Source: Mucilaginibacter sp. UR6-11 (GTDB taxonomy: Bacteria > Bacteroidota > Bacteroidia > Sphingobacteriales > Sphingobacteriaceae). From it: 64,000 nt of DNA. Numbering within the stretch: the first letter of the stretch is position 1; each line of letters starts with the position of its first letter. The position numbers were made by a program, and so were the translations under genes. Below, in pieces: positions 51,246 to 60,426 of the stretch. The stretch spans positions 1-64,000 of the forward strand of contig NZ_JAJIWO010000001.1 of NCBI RefSeq assembly GCF_020880695.1. Direction: 5' to 3'. The notes under the pieces are model-generated. The model saw only the letters and a list, made by a program, of their open reading frames with translations, made no database searches and had not been told where the DNA came from.

Positions 51246-54056
51246 CTAAAAAAAGCTTACCGGCAATATTACTTCAATTAAATTGGGTCCGCCGCCGCCA
51301 AAAATATCATTGTCAAGCAGGCGGCTGTATCTTACACCAAAAGTTAGCGGCTGCTGGTTAAACCATTTGGTGTCAAAATATAACTCGGCACCTGCCGAAC
51401 GGAAATTATTTTTTAATAAAATTGATTTGGTATAATAGTAACTGCCACGCGTATAATCAAAAAATAAGTTACCGCGGATCCGTAAAAAATAAACGGTATT
51501 AGCTATGCCCGCGTCAGGATAAGCGATAGGGAAATGATAGTCGGCGCCCAATTTATCCATCTCATGTAAATTCTCGGCGGTGTACCCACGGCTAAACGGA
51601 AAGTCGTTGGAATAGTTAATGACATTTTCCTGGCCTTTTTGCTGATGTGCTGCGCTGATGATCAGGCTATTATTAGCAAAAATCCCGGGCAAATAAAATC
51701 TACCCAGGGCCAAAAACTGGGTGGCTGTTAAACCGCTGACAGCCGTTTTATAATTCAATGCAAGAGTTTGCCCAAACTGCGGGTAAATGTCTTTCCGGGC
51801 CTGTTGTATGCTGTTGGTAAAAGTTATAGTATTATTTAAATAAGTATAAGACTGATTTAGGATACGCTGGTACTGCTGCTGAAATGATGTGGCGGCGAAG
51901 TGTACGGATGAACTAACGCTTAGCGCCGTTAGTTGTTTACCGCTGCTCAGATTAAACGGCAATTGTAAACCGCCATGGATATCGCTTTCATTCCAGTAAA
52001 CATTTATACCCTGGTAATTTGCGCGCCTGTCTAAAGTGTAATCAAACCCGGCAGACAGATACGGGAATAATGCGCCGTAAACAGCGTCAAATCCAAAATC
52101 CTTATAACCCTCGTCCCTGTTATAGTTAAACAGCACCCGCGATTGGAAAGTGTTTAATACATTTTCGCCTTCAAGGGTAACGGTATAGTTAGGGTCGCTA
52201 AAGTCGGGCGTCAAACTGTGAAAATTAAACAGGTGATAAGCCTTATTGTAGTTAGTTACCGGCATTGGCTTAGCCGGAATAGCGGGCAGCAGATCTGTTG
52301 ATGAATCCCTTTCTAAAGACGCTACATTAAAATCGGGTAAAGCCCCCGGTAGTTTATTATCCGGCAATACCGTCCATTGATCGGGATGGCTGTCCTCCTC
52401 TTTAAGCTGATAACCAAATGCCGTAAACTCTACCCAGGCCATTTTATTTGCTGCCACAGTGGGCTGATATTTTCCTAACCCGGAGTTGTCAATTGCAAAG
52501 AGTTTGCCGGTACTAGCCTGTACCGCGAACAAACGGTCATTTACCCCCGCAGTCGCCGAAAAATAGATATAGTCATCATGCACAGCGGGAAACGCTATGG
52601 GCTGGAAAGAAAATGGGAGCAGGTATTTGGCATTGCCGGTTTTGATATCAATTAAAGCCAGGCTCATTTTGCCCGCTGTATTCCGCACCGCAGACACCAG
52701 CCTGGTATCACTATAAAATTTCGGATACGTATAAAACAAATTTTCTGTATTAGGTATCGCCGTAATTAACCTACCATCAGTGGCGCTTACAATTTGCAGT
52801 TCATTTTTACCGGTGGGATCAACCTTCACCGCGACAATTTCGGCACCATCCTTACTAAATGCCGGCGAAAAATATTTGGTATGCCGCGTCAGTCTGCGTT
52901 CGCGGCCGGTCTTAATATCCAGCAGCTGCAGTTCACTATAATCCCGGTAACCCCAACGTATATCAGGATGCAGTACCGGGTACACTATCTTCCCGTTGTT
53001 GTAATCAAAATAGTTATCAAGCGACAATGACCTGGTGCTTATTTTGGTTTCTTTGCCGTTGGTGTTGATCGTAAATTGCGGTAGGCGATCATATGTGCTT
53101 TTCATATAAATAACCGTGCTGTCAGTGGCAAAAACCGGATATTCCTGGCTGCTAAACAGGTGCTTTTTTTTATTCCAAACCGGCCTGTCGGCGGCATACA
53201 CCTGTTTAAAATGATTAAATCCATCAGCAGTAAACTGGTCAAAGCGCTGGCCCGAATACTTCTTTATCGCCCTTTGCATAGGATAAAACAACCCCTTGTA
53301 GGCGGCCGCATCATGGGTTACCTTTCTCCAGAAATCATCACCATATTTTTCGCGACCGTAGGCGACCATCATATAACCCATAGGGTACCAGTCAGGCACA
53401 TAGTCAACCAGCGAACCGTTGCGCAGCTTCATCCAGCTATAGTTACGGTTTGCGTCCCATAAAGCGCGATAGCCGTTAAAGAAGTAAGGCAACCGGCCCC
53501 GGCCCTGCCCGCTTACGTGGGTTTCATTAAATACGGCGTCACCTTCAAAAAACCAGTCGGGTACTGCCAGGTCATTACCCAAAGCCTGTCCACCCTCGCC
53601 AAACACAAAATGTAAAACTTTTGACAGGCCCACATCAAAATTATTATACTGTTGCACATGCCTGAACTCATGTATAGCTAACTGATCCGCCCAGGGCAAA
53701 CTGCCAATTTCAAAGCTATTTTGCTCGGGGGTTAAATAAAATTCACTTCTAAAAGGCGCCAGCCCCACATAGGCGTTTGAGATGGTGGTTTGATTTTGCA
53801 ATAATATGCTGATCTGCTTTTGCTTATAGCCAATTGTGGGCAGTACCGCAACATTCATTCGCTGTATAATATCAGCAACCCTTGACCCAATGGAGTCCAT
53901 CCCAGTCGGAAATATAACGCGGGCCTGCGGGGTGTTTACCTGTTTCCACTCAATAGATGGCGGATTGCCGCCAAACTGTTGTGCTTGTGCAGAGCAAGTA
54001 ATTGTTATCAGTAACGGTACTATTATTTTCTTTAGGATATTGATTTTATAAACCAT
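51246..54056 (-). CDS. Secreted metalloprotease-like, propeller and outer-membrane barrel protein
   Basis: 936 residues. A signal peptide (to Ala-Gln-Ala-Gln, about residue 25) is followed by a peptidase-MA-like domain: HEFRH at 129-133 and a downstream Glu171 in PDWFFEGDA, the gluzincin pattern. Residues about 320-600 carry WD40/TolB-like propeller repeats (SPAFSKDGAEIVAVKVDP). The last third is strand-rich with Tyr/Asn and closes with a terminal Phe (LPVSFF), an outer-membrane barrel signature. ATG 54056 is favoured over an ATG 84 bp upstream because it starts the signal peptide and lies next to a -7 box. It is probably cell-surface. Confidence 0.85.
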   Translation of the reverse strand: MVYKINILKKIIVPLLITITCSAQAQQFGGNPPSIEWKQVNTPQARVIFPTGMDSIGSRVADIIQRMNVAVLPTIGYKQKQISILLQNQTTISNAYVGLAPFRSEFYLTPEQNSFEIGSLPWADQLAIHEFRHVQQYNNFDVGLSKVLHFVFGEGGQALGNDLAVPDWFFEGDAVFNETHVSGQGRGRLPYFFNGYRALWDANRNYSWMKLRNGSLVDYVPDWYPMGYMMVAYGREKYGDDFWRKVTHDAAAYKGLFYPMQRAIKKYSGQRFDQFTADGFNHFKQVYAADRPVWNKKKHLFSSQEYPVFATDSTVIYMKSTYDRLPQFTINTNGKETKISTRSLSLDNYFDYNNGKIVYPVLHPDIRWGYRDYSELQLLDIKTGRERRLTRHTKYFSPAFSKDGAEIVAVKVDPTGKNELQIVSATDGRLITAIPNTENLFYTYPKFYSDTRLVSAVRNTAGKMSLALIDIKTGNAKYLLPFSFQPIAFPAVHDDYIYFSATAGVNDRLFAVQASTGKLFAIDNSGLGKYQPTVAANKMAWVEFTAFGYQLKEEDSHPDQWTVLPDNKLPGALPDFNVASLERDSSTDLLPAIPAKPMPVTNYNKAYHLFNFHSLTPDFSDPNYTVTLEGENVLNTFQSRVLFNYNRDEGYKDFGFDAVYGALFPYLSAGFDYTLDRRANYQGINVYWNESDIHGGLQLPFNLSSGKQLTALSVSSSVHFAATSFQQQYQRILNQSYTYLNNTITFTNSIQQARKDIYPQFGQTLALNYKTAVSGLTATQFLALGRFYLPGIFANNSLIISAAHQQKGQENVINYSNDFPFSRGYTAENLHEMDKLGADYHFPIAYPDAGIANTVYFLRIRGNLFFDYTRGSYYYTKSILLKNNFRSAGAELYFDTKWFNQQPLTFGVRYSRLLDNDIFGGGGPNLIEVILPVSFF

Positions 54057-54072
54057 CAATGTGAATGTACAA

Positions 54073-54080
54073 CAAAAATA
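54073..54080 (-). promoter_or_regulatory. -7 box (TATTTTTG) for the protease-barrel gene
   Basis: An exact TAnnTTTG on the minus strand, 16 nt upstream of ATG 54056. It excludes the longer reading that begins at 54140. Confidence 0.45.
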
Positions 54081-54135
54081 AATAAACAAATAAGTCAATT
54101 CACAATAACATGACATACTGTGTGTCAAAACTAAG

Positions 54136-54143
54136 TACATTTG
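54136..54143 (+). promoter_or_regulatory. -7 box (TACATTTG) for hscA
   Basis: An exact TAnnTTTG, 21 nt before the hscA ATG at 54165, 55 bp from the divergent box at 54073-54080. The two promoters face away from each other. Confidence 0.5.
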
Positions 54144-54164
54144 CCGCTTGTTACATTAAACAAA

Positions 54165-56021
54165 ATGGCTAAAGTTTCTATTAACCTGGCAACAGGCTCT
54201 ATACAAAAAGAAGAGATAATTGTAGGTATTGATCTGGGTACTACCAATTCGTTGGTGGCTTTTATTAATCCGGATAAGGATGCTCAGGTTATCAACGATA
54301 CCGGCAAGGGTGTTTTGGTACCTTCTATTGTGCATTTTAGCCCAACAGGTGAGGTTACCGTTGGTAACGAAGCCAAAAACTTTTTAATTACCGATCCTCA
54401 AAACACCATTTTTTCAGTAAAACGGTTGTTGGGCCGAAGCTACCGGGATATTGAAAACTATAAAGACTTTTTTAGCTACAAGGTTATTGACGATGACAGT
54501 GAAAGCCTGGTAAAAATAAACATAGGCGATAAATTTTATACACCTATTGAGTTGTCGGGGCTGATACTAAAAGAATTAAAAGCGCGTGCTGAGCATGCGT
54601 TAAAAACGCCGGTTAACCGTGCAGTAATAACCGTTCCGGCTTATTTTAATGACTCGCAGCGCCAGGCAACCCGCGATGCCGGCAAGCTGGCCGGACTTGA
54701 CGTATTACGTATCGTTAACGAGCCTACAGCTGCAAGTTTGGCTTATGGTATCGGTTTAAATCCGGAAGAAACAAAAACTATTGCGGTATATGATTTGGGT
54801 GGCGGCACCTTTGACGTGTCTATCCTGCAAATACAGAATGGAATTTTTGAAGTATTGTCAACCAATGGTGATACATTTTTGGGCGGTGATGATTTTGACA
54901 GCGCCATTGTTGATTATTGGATCACTAAAAATGAGCTTGACAGGGAGGCTTTAATAGCCAACCATGAGCTGGCCCAGGAACTGAGATTAAAAGCGGAGGA
55001 GGCAAAAAAAGCGCTTAGTCAGCAAAGTTTATTTAACGAAAAGATTGGGGATATTTGGTGCACGCTTGACCGCCAAACTTTTGAGCAACTGATATTACCC
55101 AAAGTACAACAAACCATCAACGCTTGCGAGAATGCTTTAAAAGATGCCAAACTAACCATCAGTCAGATTGATGAGGTAGTTATGGTTGGTGGATCAACCC
55201 GCACTGCATTGGTAAAAAAAATGGTGGCCGATTTCTTTAAGCGCCCCGTTCATGACGAGGTCAACCCGGATGAAGTAGTGGCCTTGGGCGCCGCCATACA
55301 GGCTGATATTTTAGCGGGTAACCGTAAAGATATTTTACTACTGGATGTTACCCCGCTATCGTTAGGTATTGAAACGATGGGCGGCTTAATGGATGTGATC
55401 ATTCCGCGTAACAGTAAGGTGCCAACTAAAGCGGGCAGACAATATACTACCTCGAAGGACGGACAGGTAAACATGAAAATAGCCGTTTACCAGGGCGAAC
55501 GCGACCTGATCAAAGAAAACCGTAAACTGGCCGAATTTGAATTAAAAGGCATCCCCTCTATGCCGGCTGGTTTCCCTAAAGTTGATATAAACTTCTTGCT
55601 CAATGCTGACGGGATCCTGAAGATACAGGCGGTAGAACTGCGGTCGGGTGTTAAGCAGGAGGTTGAGGTTAAACCCACCTATGGCATTACTGACGACCAG
55701 GTTGAGCAAATGCTGATGGATAGCATTACTCATGCCAAAGATGATATCAATCAGCGTATGCTGATAGAAGCCCGTACAGAAGGCGAGCAAATGGTTTATA
55801 CGGTGGAGCGGTTTATCCAAAAAAATGGAACTTACCTGTCTGCAGACGAATTGACCGCTACCGAAAAATATATAGCAGACCTGAAAGCAATTTTAGCAAC
55901 CGGTGAAAAGGACGCGATATTAAAACAAATTGATGAAGTGAACGAGTTTACCCGCCCGTTTGCAGAGCGTTTGATGGACCACGCTATCAGCCACGCGATG
56001 AAGGGGAAAAGTATAGAATAG
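54165..56021 (+). CDS. hscA: Hsp70 chaperone, HscA-like
   Basis: 618 residues. ATPase domain with phosphate loops GIDLGTTNSLVAF and VYDLGGGTFDVSI and the adenosine site VMVGGSTRTALV; a linker DILLLDVTPLSLGIE; then the substrate-binding domain. It is slightly shorter than DnaK and starts with a 20-residue HscA-type lead (MAKVSINLATGSIQKEE), so Fe-S scaffold chaperone HscA is the better call. It would act on IscU-LPPVK, but no IscU or HscB is near; the paired ferredoxin and IscX are 33 kb away. Convergent with alkD, 4 bp apart. Confidence 0.87.
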   Translation: MAKVSINLATGSIQKEEIIVGIDLGTTNSLVAFINPDKDAQVINDTGKGVLVPSIVHFSPTGEVTVGNEAKNFLITDPQNTIFSVKRLLGRSYRDIENYKDFFSYKVIDDDSESLVKINIGDKFYTPIELSGLILKELKARAEHALKTPVNRAVITVPAYFNDSQRQATRDAGKLAGLDVLRIVNEPTAASLAYGIGLNPEETKTIAVYDLGGGTFDVSILQIQNGIFEVLSTNGDTFLGGDDFDSAIVDYWITKNELDREALIANHELAQELRLKAEEAKKALSQQSLFNEKIGDIWCTLDRQTFEQLILPKVQQTINACENALKDAKLTISQIDEVVMVGGSTRTALVKKMVADFFKRPVHDEVNPDEVVALGAAIQADILAGNRKDILLLDVTPLSLGIETMGGLMDVIIPRNSKVPTKAGRQYTTSKDGQVNMKIAVYQGERDLIKENRKLAEFELKGIPSMPAGFPKVDINFLLNADGILKIQAVELRSGVKQEVEVKPTYGITDDQVEQMLMDSITHAKDDINQRMLIEARTEGEQMVYTVERFIQKNGTYLSADELTATEKYIADLKAILATGEKDAILKQIDEVNEFTRPFAERLMDHAISHAMKGKSIE

Positions 56022-56025
56022 GTTA

Positions 56026-56733
56026 TCAGCATTTCACCGTTTTCTTCTTTTTGTTCAAACTGCCGCGCGCTTTGGTTTTTTCGATATAATCAGGAGCGAA
56101 AGGAACTTTGCAGGCCGTACCTTCTTTTATTACGGTTACCGGCCCTATCCTTTTTGCAACAGCGCTGGCTTCATCAGTCAACGGGTTTACATAGCCGCCA
56201 ACGCAAATAACAAAGATATTCATCCCGGAACGCACCCGGTTTGGCGAGGCGTGGATGGTATGTTCTACCCTTGTTAACAGGTCTTTTAAACTAACTATCG
56301 GCAGTTTATCATCAGGTATTAAAGTAACCAGATTACCTAACGTGAACCAACCTGCCGATGCAATATAATCTTCACCGCTGTCAATCCACCCCATGGCTAA
56401 TTCATAACCGTGATTGCCTTCTGCTGCCACCCAGGGGACGGTATAATCAGCAACATTGTTTGAAACAGCCTGTTTAACCCAGGCCTGCAGATCGGCTTTG
56501 GTCATTTGCTTATCATCAGTAATTAAGCCCGCCAGGTACATGGCGTCTGCATTTCCGGTTGCATACAGGTCTTTTGCTAACTGGTAATCCTTTTTGATCT
56601 TTTTCTGAATGGTTTTTAAGTATTCAATTTTAACGCCAAAGAAAGGCTCTTTTACACCATGATTCACTAAGATCTTTTTGATACCTGCACTACCATGCGC
56701 TTTAAGGTCGGCCATTATTTCGGGTACGGTCAT
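56026..56733 (-). CDS. DNA alkylation repair protein (AlkD-like HEAT repeats)
   Basis: 235 residues of HEAT-like helices (LKTIQKKIKKDYQLAKDLY, WVKQAVSNNVADYTVPW, YELAMGWIDSGEDYIASAGW) characteristic of the AlkD/AlkC superfamily, with a basic tail (KKKKTVKC). Characterised members excise N3- and N7-alkylated bases without base flipping. The ogt gene 23 kb upstream is another alkylation-repair function. The upstream gap holds a copy of the WYL-operator half-site. Confidence 0.87.
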   Translation of the reverse strand: MTVPEIMADLKAHGSAGIKKILVNHGVKEPFFGVKIEYLKTIQKKIKKDYQLAKDLYATGNADAMYLAGLITDDKQMTKADLQAWVKQAVSNNVADYTVPWVAAEGNHGYELAMGWIDSGEDYIASAGWFTLGNLVTLIPDDKLPIVSLKDLLTRVEHTIHASPNRVRSGMNIFVICVGGYVNPLTDEASAVAKRIGPVTVIKEGTACKVPFAPDYIEKTKARGSLNKKKKTVKC

Positions 56734-56848
56734 GACGCTTTTTACAGTTAGTTATTGCTAATAAAAATAATAATAATTTTTAAAACAGATAGTTAACTGC
56801 ATTTGTAATACATGAAAGACTGCATTTATTCACGCTCACCTGTAAAAA

Positions 56849-57385
56849 ATGAAACGCTTTTTAATATTACTATTTACTATTGTAAACATTAAGGTCACTT
56901 ACGCGCAGGATCAGCCAAAACCTGTTTCGGCTACGGACATCAAAAAAATGGCTGATGATAAGAAATTCCGGTTTAACGCTAAAATGGCTGTATTAACCGT
57001 AAGTGGCGACCGCGCCGGCGCATCGGTTAGTTCTGAAATTACGCAAGATAATCATAAGACATTAAGCGGACCATATTACGCATTACTGACACCCGATTCC
57101 GTAGCATCATACCTACCCTACTTTGATAAAAGCACGACTGAAGCGGTAGGAACAAATAGCGCTACAACGCTGCTGGAAGATCCCACCAAATTTTCAACTT
57201 CTGCTTATGATTACTCGGTAAAAGAAAAGAAAGATGGCAAAGTGAATATAACCATCAAGCCTAAGGACAACAGCAAGATTACTAAATATGTATTTGACCT
57301 TGCGCCCGACGGAACCGCCAAGCTTGAGTTAACCATCGAAAATTATAAAGTGATAACCTACAACGGTTTCTTTACCACTTTATAG
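56849..57385 (+). CDS. Secreted DUF4251-like protein
   Basis: 178 residues with a signal peptide ending at Tyr-Ala-Gln (about residue 20). The mature part is beta-rich with LLTPDSVASYLPYFDKS, resembling the DUF4251 signature, and a final KVITYNGFF strand. Function unknown; periplasmic or lipoprotein-like. It ends directly in a shared bidirectional terminator. Confidence 0.75.
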   Translation: MKRFLILLFTIVNIKVTYAQDQPKPVSATDIKKMADDKKFRFNAKMAVLTVSGDRAGASVSSEITQDNHKTLSGPYYALLTPDSVASYLPYFDKSTTEAVGTNSATTLLEDPTKFSTSAYDYSVKEKKDGKVNITIKPKDNSKITKYVFDLAPDGTAKLELTIENYKVITYNGFFTTL

Positions 57386-57424
57386 AAACAAAAAGGTCCC
57401 ATAAATTATGGGACCTTTTTGTTT
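57386..57424. terminator. Bidirectional intrinsic terminator
   Basis: A perfect 17-bp stem (AAACAAAAAGGTCCCAT / ATGGGACCTTTTTGTTT) with a 5-nt loop. A-rich and T-rich flanks serve both the gene ending at 57385 (+) and the one ending at 57423 (-), whose stop codon it touches. Confidence 0.95.
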
Positions 57425-57719
57425 AAGCTTTTAAAGCTTCTATAGCTTCCTGCTCTTTCAGGGCAGTAATGTTGTTTTTATTACTGAAGGTATCAGTCTG
57501 GCCTGCAAAATCTTCCAGCAGCCCTGCAATTGTATCCAGGTTGTCTGATACGCGCTGGTGCATATCAGGCAGCTCTTTTTCAAGTTTTTTATCGCCCAGG
57601 TCTATATTATCAACTTCAATTTTGGTCAACTTGGTAATGATAGCCTGTTGGCTGTTTTTAAGGTCTTCCAATTCATGGACGATCTTTTCCATAAGTCCAA
57701 ATTTCTTTAAGGTATCCAT
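57423..57719 (-). CDS. Small coiled-coil protein of unknown function
   Basis: 98 residues, no signal peptide, no Cys. It is helical with hydrophobic residues at heptad spacing (MEKIVHELEDLKNSQQAIITKL and later VSDNLDTIAGLLEDFAG), so a coiled-coil or four-helix dimer is likely. I do not recognise the family. It may be a tight regulatory adaptor. Monocistronic. Confidence 0.68.
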   Translation of the reverse strand: MDTLKKFGLMEKIVHELEDLKNSQQAIITKLTKIEVDNIDLGDKKLEKELPDMHQRVSDNLDTIAGLLEDFAGQTDTFSNKNNITALKEQEAIEALKA

Positions 57720-57813
57720 AGCTTCTGCTTTAATTTATTAATGTAATTATAAATCATCAACCAAAAATCGTTCCGAATTTGGAATTACGATTTATAACTA
57801 ATAATTTAGTTAT

Positions 57814-58965
57814 ATGAAATACCTAACTATCTGCCTGCTCCTTTTAATAACCGGTGTACGGTTTTCGTACGGCCAGCAAACCCGTAAAACTGATGACGCT
57901 TTATTATTGGATTACTATCAAAACCAGCGCTTTACTGAGGCATTATCATACTTAAAATCTGTTTATACCGAACCGGTTACTGACAAAAAAGAACTATCAA
58001 CCCTGGCCTACACCGCAGCAATGGCTAATAAGCTTACTGATGCCGAAGCATTTTATCAGCGTATATATGATATGGATACCACCAACATAACCGCTTTATA
58101 TAATATTGCCGGCATTAACCATCGCCGTGGCAATGCTGCAAAAGCCGCCGCTTACTACATAAAGTTTACTTTAAAAGACACTACCAACTTTTTGGTGTAT
58201 AAACAATTGGCCCGCATTAGTAGCGAAAAGGCAGATTTGACGGGGCAACTCCATTATCTGCAGAAGGCCAATAAAATTGATCCTGCAGAATTTGATGTAG
58301 CCTCAGACCTGAGCGACCGGTATGTACAATTAGGCCAGCTTGCCGTCGCCGGGAATGTGTTGAACCTGGCCCTGGCGGCTGATCCGGAAAATATCGTCTT
58401 GCTGCAAAGCTTGCTAAAACTTTATTCGGCACAAAAAAGGTGGGCCGAAACCATTAGCACCGGCGAAAAACTACTTCAGCTTGGTGATGTGGCGATATCA
58501 ACCGTAAACAAACTAGGAATAGCTTATTACCAGTTAAAAAACTATGAGTGCGGTATTACGACACTACTATCATTACCTGCCGCGTTACAAACCGAAACAA
58601 CAACCTATTTCATTGCCGCGTGTTATAAAGAACTCAAGGATCCCCAAAAAGCGATCATCTATTTTAACAAAGCTATAAAGTTAAGTATCCCGGCCGCTAC
58701 CGCCACTTATTACAGCGAAATGGCCGATAGTTATGAAACTATCAACCAGCTAAAAAAAGCACAGGCGGCCTATCAAAAAGCGTTGTTGTACCAGGAAAAC
58801 CCGTTAACCTATTATTACCTGGCTACTTTGCTTGATACCCGGTTAAAGGATAAACGCACAGCATTGAAATATTTTAAAAAATACATCGTCTCAAAGCCCG
58901 ACAAAAAACAACAGGCTTATGTTGATTATAGTAAGGAACGTATTGCAGCGTTACGCGCTAAATAA
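57814..58965 (+). CDS. Secreted TPR-repeat protein
   Basis: 383 residues with a signal peptide to Tyr-Gly-Gln (about residue 21). From about residue 30 onward it consists of tetratricopeptide repeats (for example NITALYNIAGINHRRGNAAK, AATATYYSEMADSYETINQL), eight to ten in all. It is probably a periplasmic protein-protein scaffold. The next gene on the same strand starts 13 bp after it. Confidence 0.88.
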   Translation: MKYLTICLLLLITGVRFSYGQQTRKTDDALLLDYYQNQRFTEALSYLKSVYTEPVTDKKELSTLAYTAAMANKLTDAEAFYQRIYDMDTTNITALYNIAGINHRRGNAAKAAAYYIKFTLKDTTNFLVYKQLARISSEKADLTGQLHYLQKANKIDPAEFDVASDLSDRYVQLGQLAVAGNVLNLALAADPENIVLLQSLLKLYSAQKRWAETISTGEKLLQLGDVAISTVNKLGIAYYQLKNYECGITTLLSLPAALQTETTTYFIAACYKELKDPQKAIIYFNKAIKLSIPAATATYYSEMADSYETINQLKKAQAAYQKALLYQENPLTYYYLATLLDTRLKDKRTALKYFKKYIVSKPDKKQQAYVDYSKERIAALRAK

Positions 58966-58978
58966 TTATATTAGGCTC

Positions 58979-59310
58979 ATGGCGGTAATCAGATCATTAG
59001 CATTATTTATTTTGGCCGCCTTTGTGAGATAGGCGGCGGTTACCTGATCTGGCTCTGGCTTAAAGAAGGCAAACCGGTGTGGTTCGGCCTGATGGGCGGG
59101 GCGATATTAATTGCTTATGGCATAGTGGCAACCTGGCAAACTGCAAACTTTGGCCGGGTATATGCCGCATACGGAGGCATTTTTATAATAATGGCCCTGA
59201 TCTGGGCATGGAAAGTTGATGGCTTCCATCCGGATAAATATGATATTATAGGCGCTTTAATTGCCGTTATAGGCGCATGCATAATTATTTATATGCCGCG
59301 GAATAATTAA
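58979..59310 (+). pseudogene. YnfA-family membrane protein with a one-base frameshift
   Basis: ATG 58979 opens the typical YnfA N-terminus (VIRSLALFILAAF) but reaches TAG at 59030. From about 59026 another frame continues as EIGGGYLIWLWLKEGKPVWF and through GRVYAAYGGIFI to IIIYMPR at 59310, the YnfA/UPF0060 consensus. One additional base between 59023 and 59026 (for example TTT-TGT-GAG) restores a 110-residue protein, the family length, with four membrane helices. A real mutation or a sequence error are both possible. YnfA members are small multidrug-resistance-like proteins of unclear function. Confidence 0.88.
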
Positions 59311-59891
59311 CGCTGCATTAAACGCGCTACATATTTACCAATAATATCAAACTCCAGGTTAACAACTGAGCCCACCCCTACATTGTGCAGGTTAGTGTGT
59401 TCGAAAGTATAAGGTATGATAGCAACCGAGAAACTGTTGGCCTGCGAGTTTACCACCGTCAAACTAATCCCGTTAACGCAGACAGATCCTTTTTCTACCG
59501 TTACATTACCTGTAGAGGCATCATATTCAAACGTATACTCCCAACTGCCATCCAATGCTTTAAAGTTAACACAGGTGGCAGTTTGGTCAACATGGCCCTG
59601 TACAATATGGCCGTCAAGCCGCGCATTCATTTGCATACAACGTTCCAGATTAACCGGCTCGCCGTTTTTAAGGTGCCCCAGGCTGGTTTTATTTAAGGTT
59701 TCTTCAATAGCGGTAACAGTATGTTTGCCATCGGCAACAGCAACAACGGTTAAACAAACACCGTTATGCGCTACCGATTGGTCAATCTTTAATTCGTTAG
59801 ATATGGCCGACTCGACCGTGATATGTAAATTACCCTGGTCTGCGCACAGATCGGTTATTTTGCCTAATGTTTCTATAATGCCTGTAAACAT
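59307..59891 (-). CDS. ribE: Riboflavin synthase alpha chain
   Basis: 194 residues, the size of two tandem lumazine-binding domains: MFTGIIETLGKIT opens the first and HLKNGEPVNLERCMQMNARLDGHIVQGHVD begins the second. It joins two 6,7-dimethyl-8-ribityllumazine molecules to give riboflavin. Its stop overlaps the ynfA stop by four bases. A -7 box lies upstream at 59913-59920. Confidence 0.94.
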   Translation of the reverse strand: MFTGIIETLGKITDLCADQGNLHITVESAISNELKIDQSVAHNGVCLTVVAVADGKHTVTAIEETLNKTSLGHLKNGEPVNLERCMQMNARLDGHIVQGHVDQTATCVNFKALDGSWEYTFEYDASTGNVTVEKGSVCVNGISLTVVNSQANSFSVAIIPYTFEHTNLHNVGVGSVVNLEFDIIGKYVARLMQR

Positions 59892-59912
59892 TCCGTTGGG
59901 AGTTTAAAAATG

Positions 59913-59920
59913 CAAAACTA
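59913..59920 (-). promoter_or_regulatory. -7 box (TAGTTTTG) for riboflavin synthase
   Basis: An exact TAnnTTTG on the minus strand, 21 nt before the ribE ATG, in the 59-bp divergent gap with the Nudix gene. The leader is too short for an FMN riboswitch, and none is seen. Confidence 0.45.
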
Positions 59921-59950
59921 ATTATATTAATTTAGGTTTATCAATCACGT

Positions 59951-60415
59951 ATGCACATCTCCAATCAAAGCGCCGGAATTTTACTATACCGCAACATTAA
60001 TGATCAAACTGAAGTTTTCCTGGTACATCCCGGCGGGCCATTTTTTAAAAACAAGGATGAGGGCTCGTGGTCTATCCCCAAAGGAGAATTTCTGGATGAC
60101 GAGGATCCGTTGCTGGCCGCACGACGCGAATTTTTAGAAGAAACCGGCCAAAAGCTTATTGGCGAGCAGTTTATCGAGCTGTCGCCTATAAAGCAAAAAA
60201 GCGGTAAAACTGTTTTCGCCTGGGCCATTGAGGGTGATATTGATCCGACCACCGTCGTCAGCAATTTATTTGAAATAGAATGGCCGCCAAAATCGGGCAA
60301 ACAAGCCAGCTTTGCTGAGGTTGACCGGGCGGATTGGTTTGTACCTGAAATTGCAAAAACAAAAATCAACCCGGCGCAAATACCGCTGATAGACGAGTTA
60401 TTGACAAAAATCTAA
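59951..60415 (+). CDS. Nudix hydrolase, diadenosine-polyphosphatase-like
   Basis: 154 residues. Canonical Nudix box: GEFLDDE followed by seven residues and REFLEETG, with all consensus positions kept, unlike the Nudix protein at 42848. The N-terminal QSAGILLYRNINDQTEVFLVHPGG and the SWSIPKGE block resemble Ap4A-hydrolase/MutT-like proteins with an HPGG motif. Likely a housecleaning hydrolase. Convergent with the biotin carboxylase gene. Confidence 0.88.
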   Translation: MHISNQSAGILLYRNINDQTEVFLVHPGGPFFKNKDEGSWSIPKGEFLDDEDPLLAARREFLEETGQKLIGEQFIELSPIKQKSGKTVFAWAIEGDIDPTTVVSNLFEIEWPPKSGKQASFAEVDRADWFVPEIAKTKINPAQIPLIDELLTKI

Positions 60416-60426
60416 TGTTTGCGCAG

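Noticed and set aside
59831..59950. FMN riboswitch ahead of riboflavin synthase
   Set aside because: The intergenic space is 59 bp with a promoter box only 21 nt before the start, too short for the aptamer, and no matching stems are seen.
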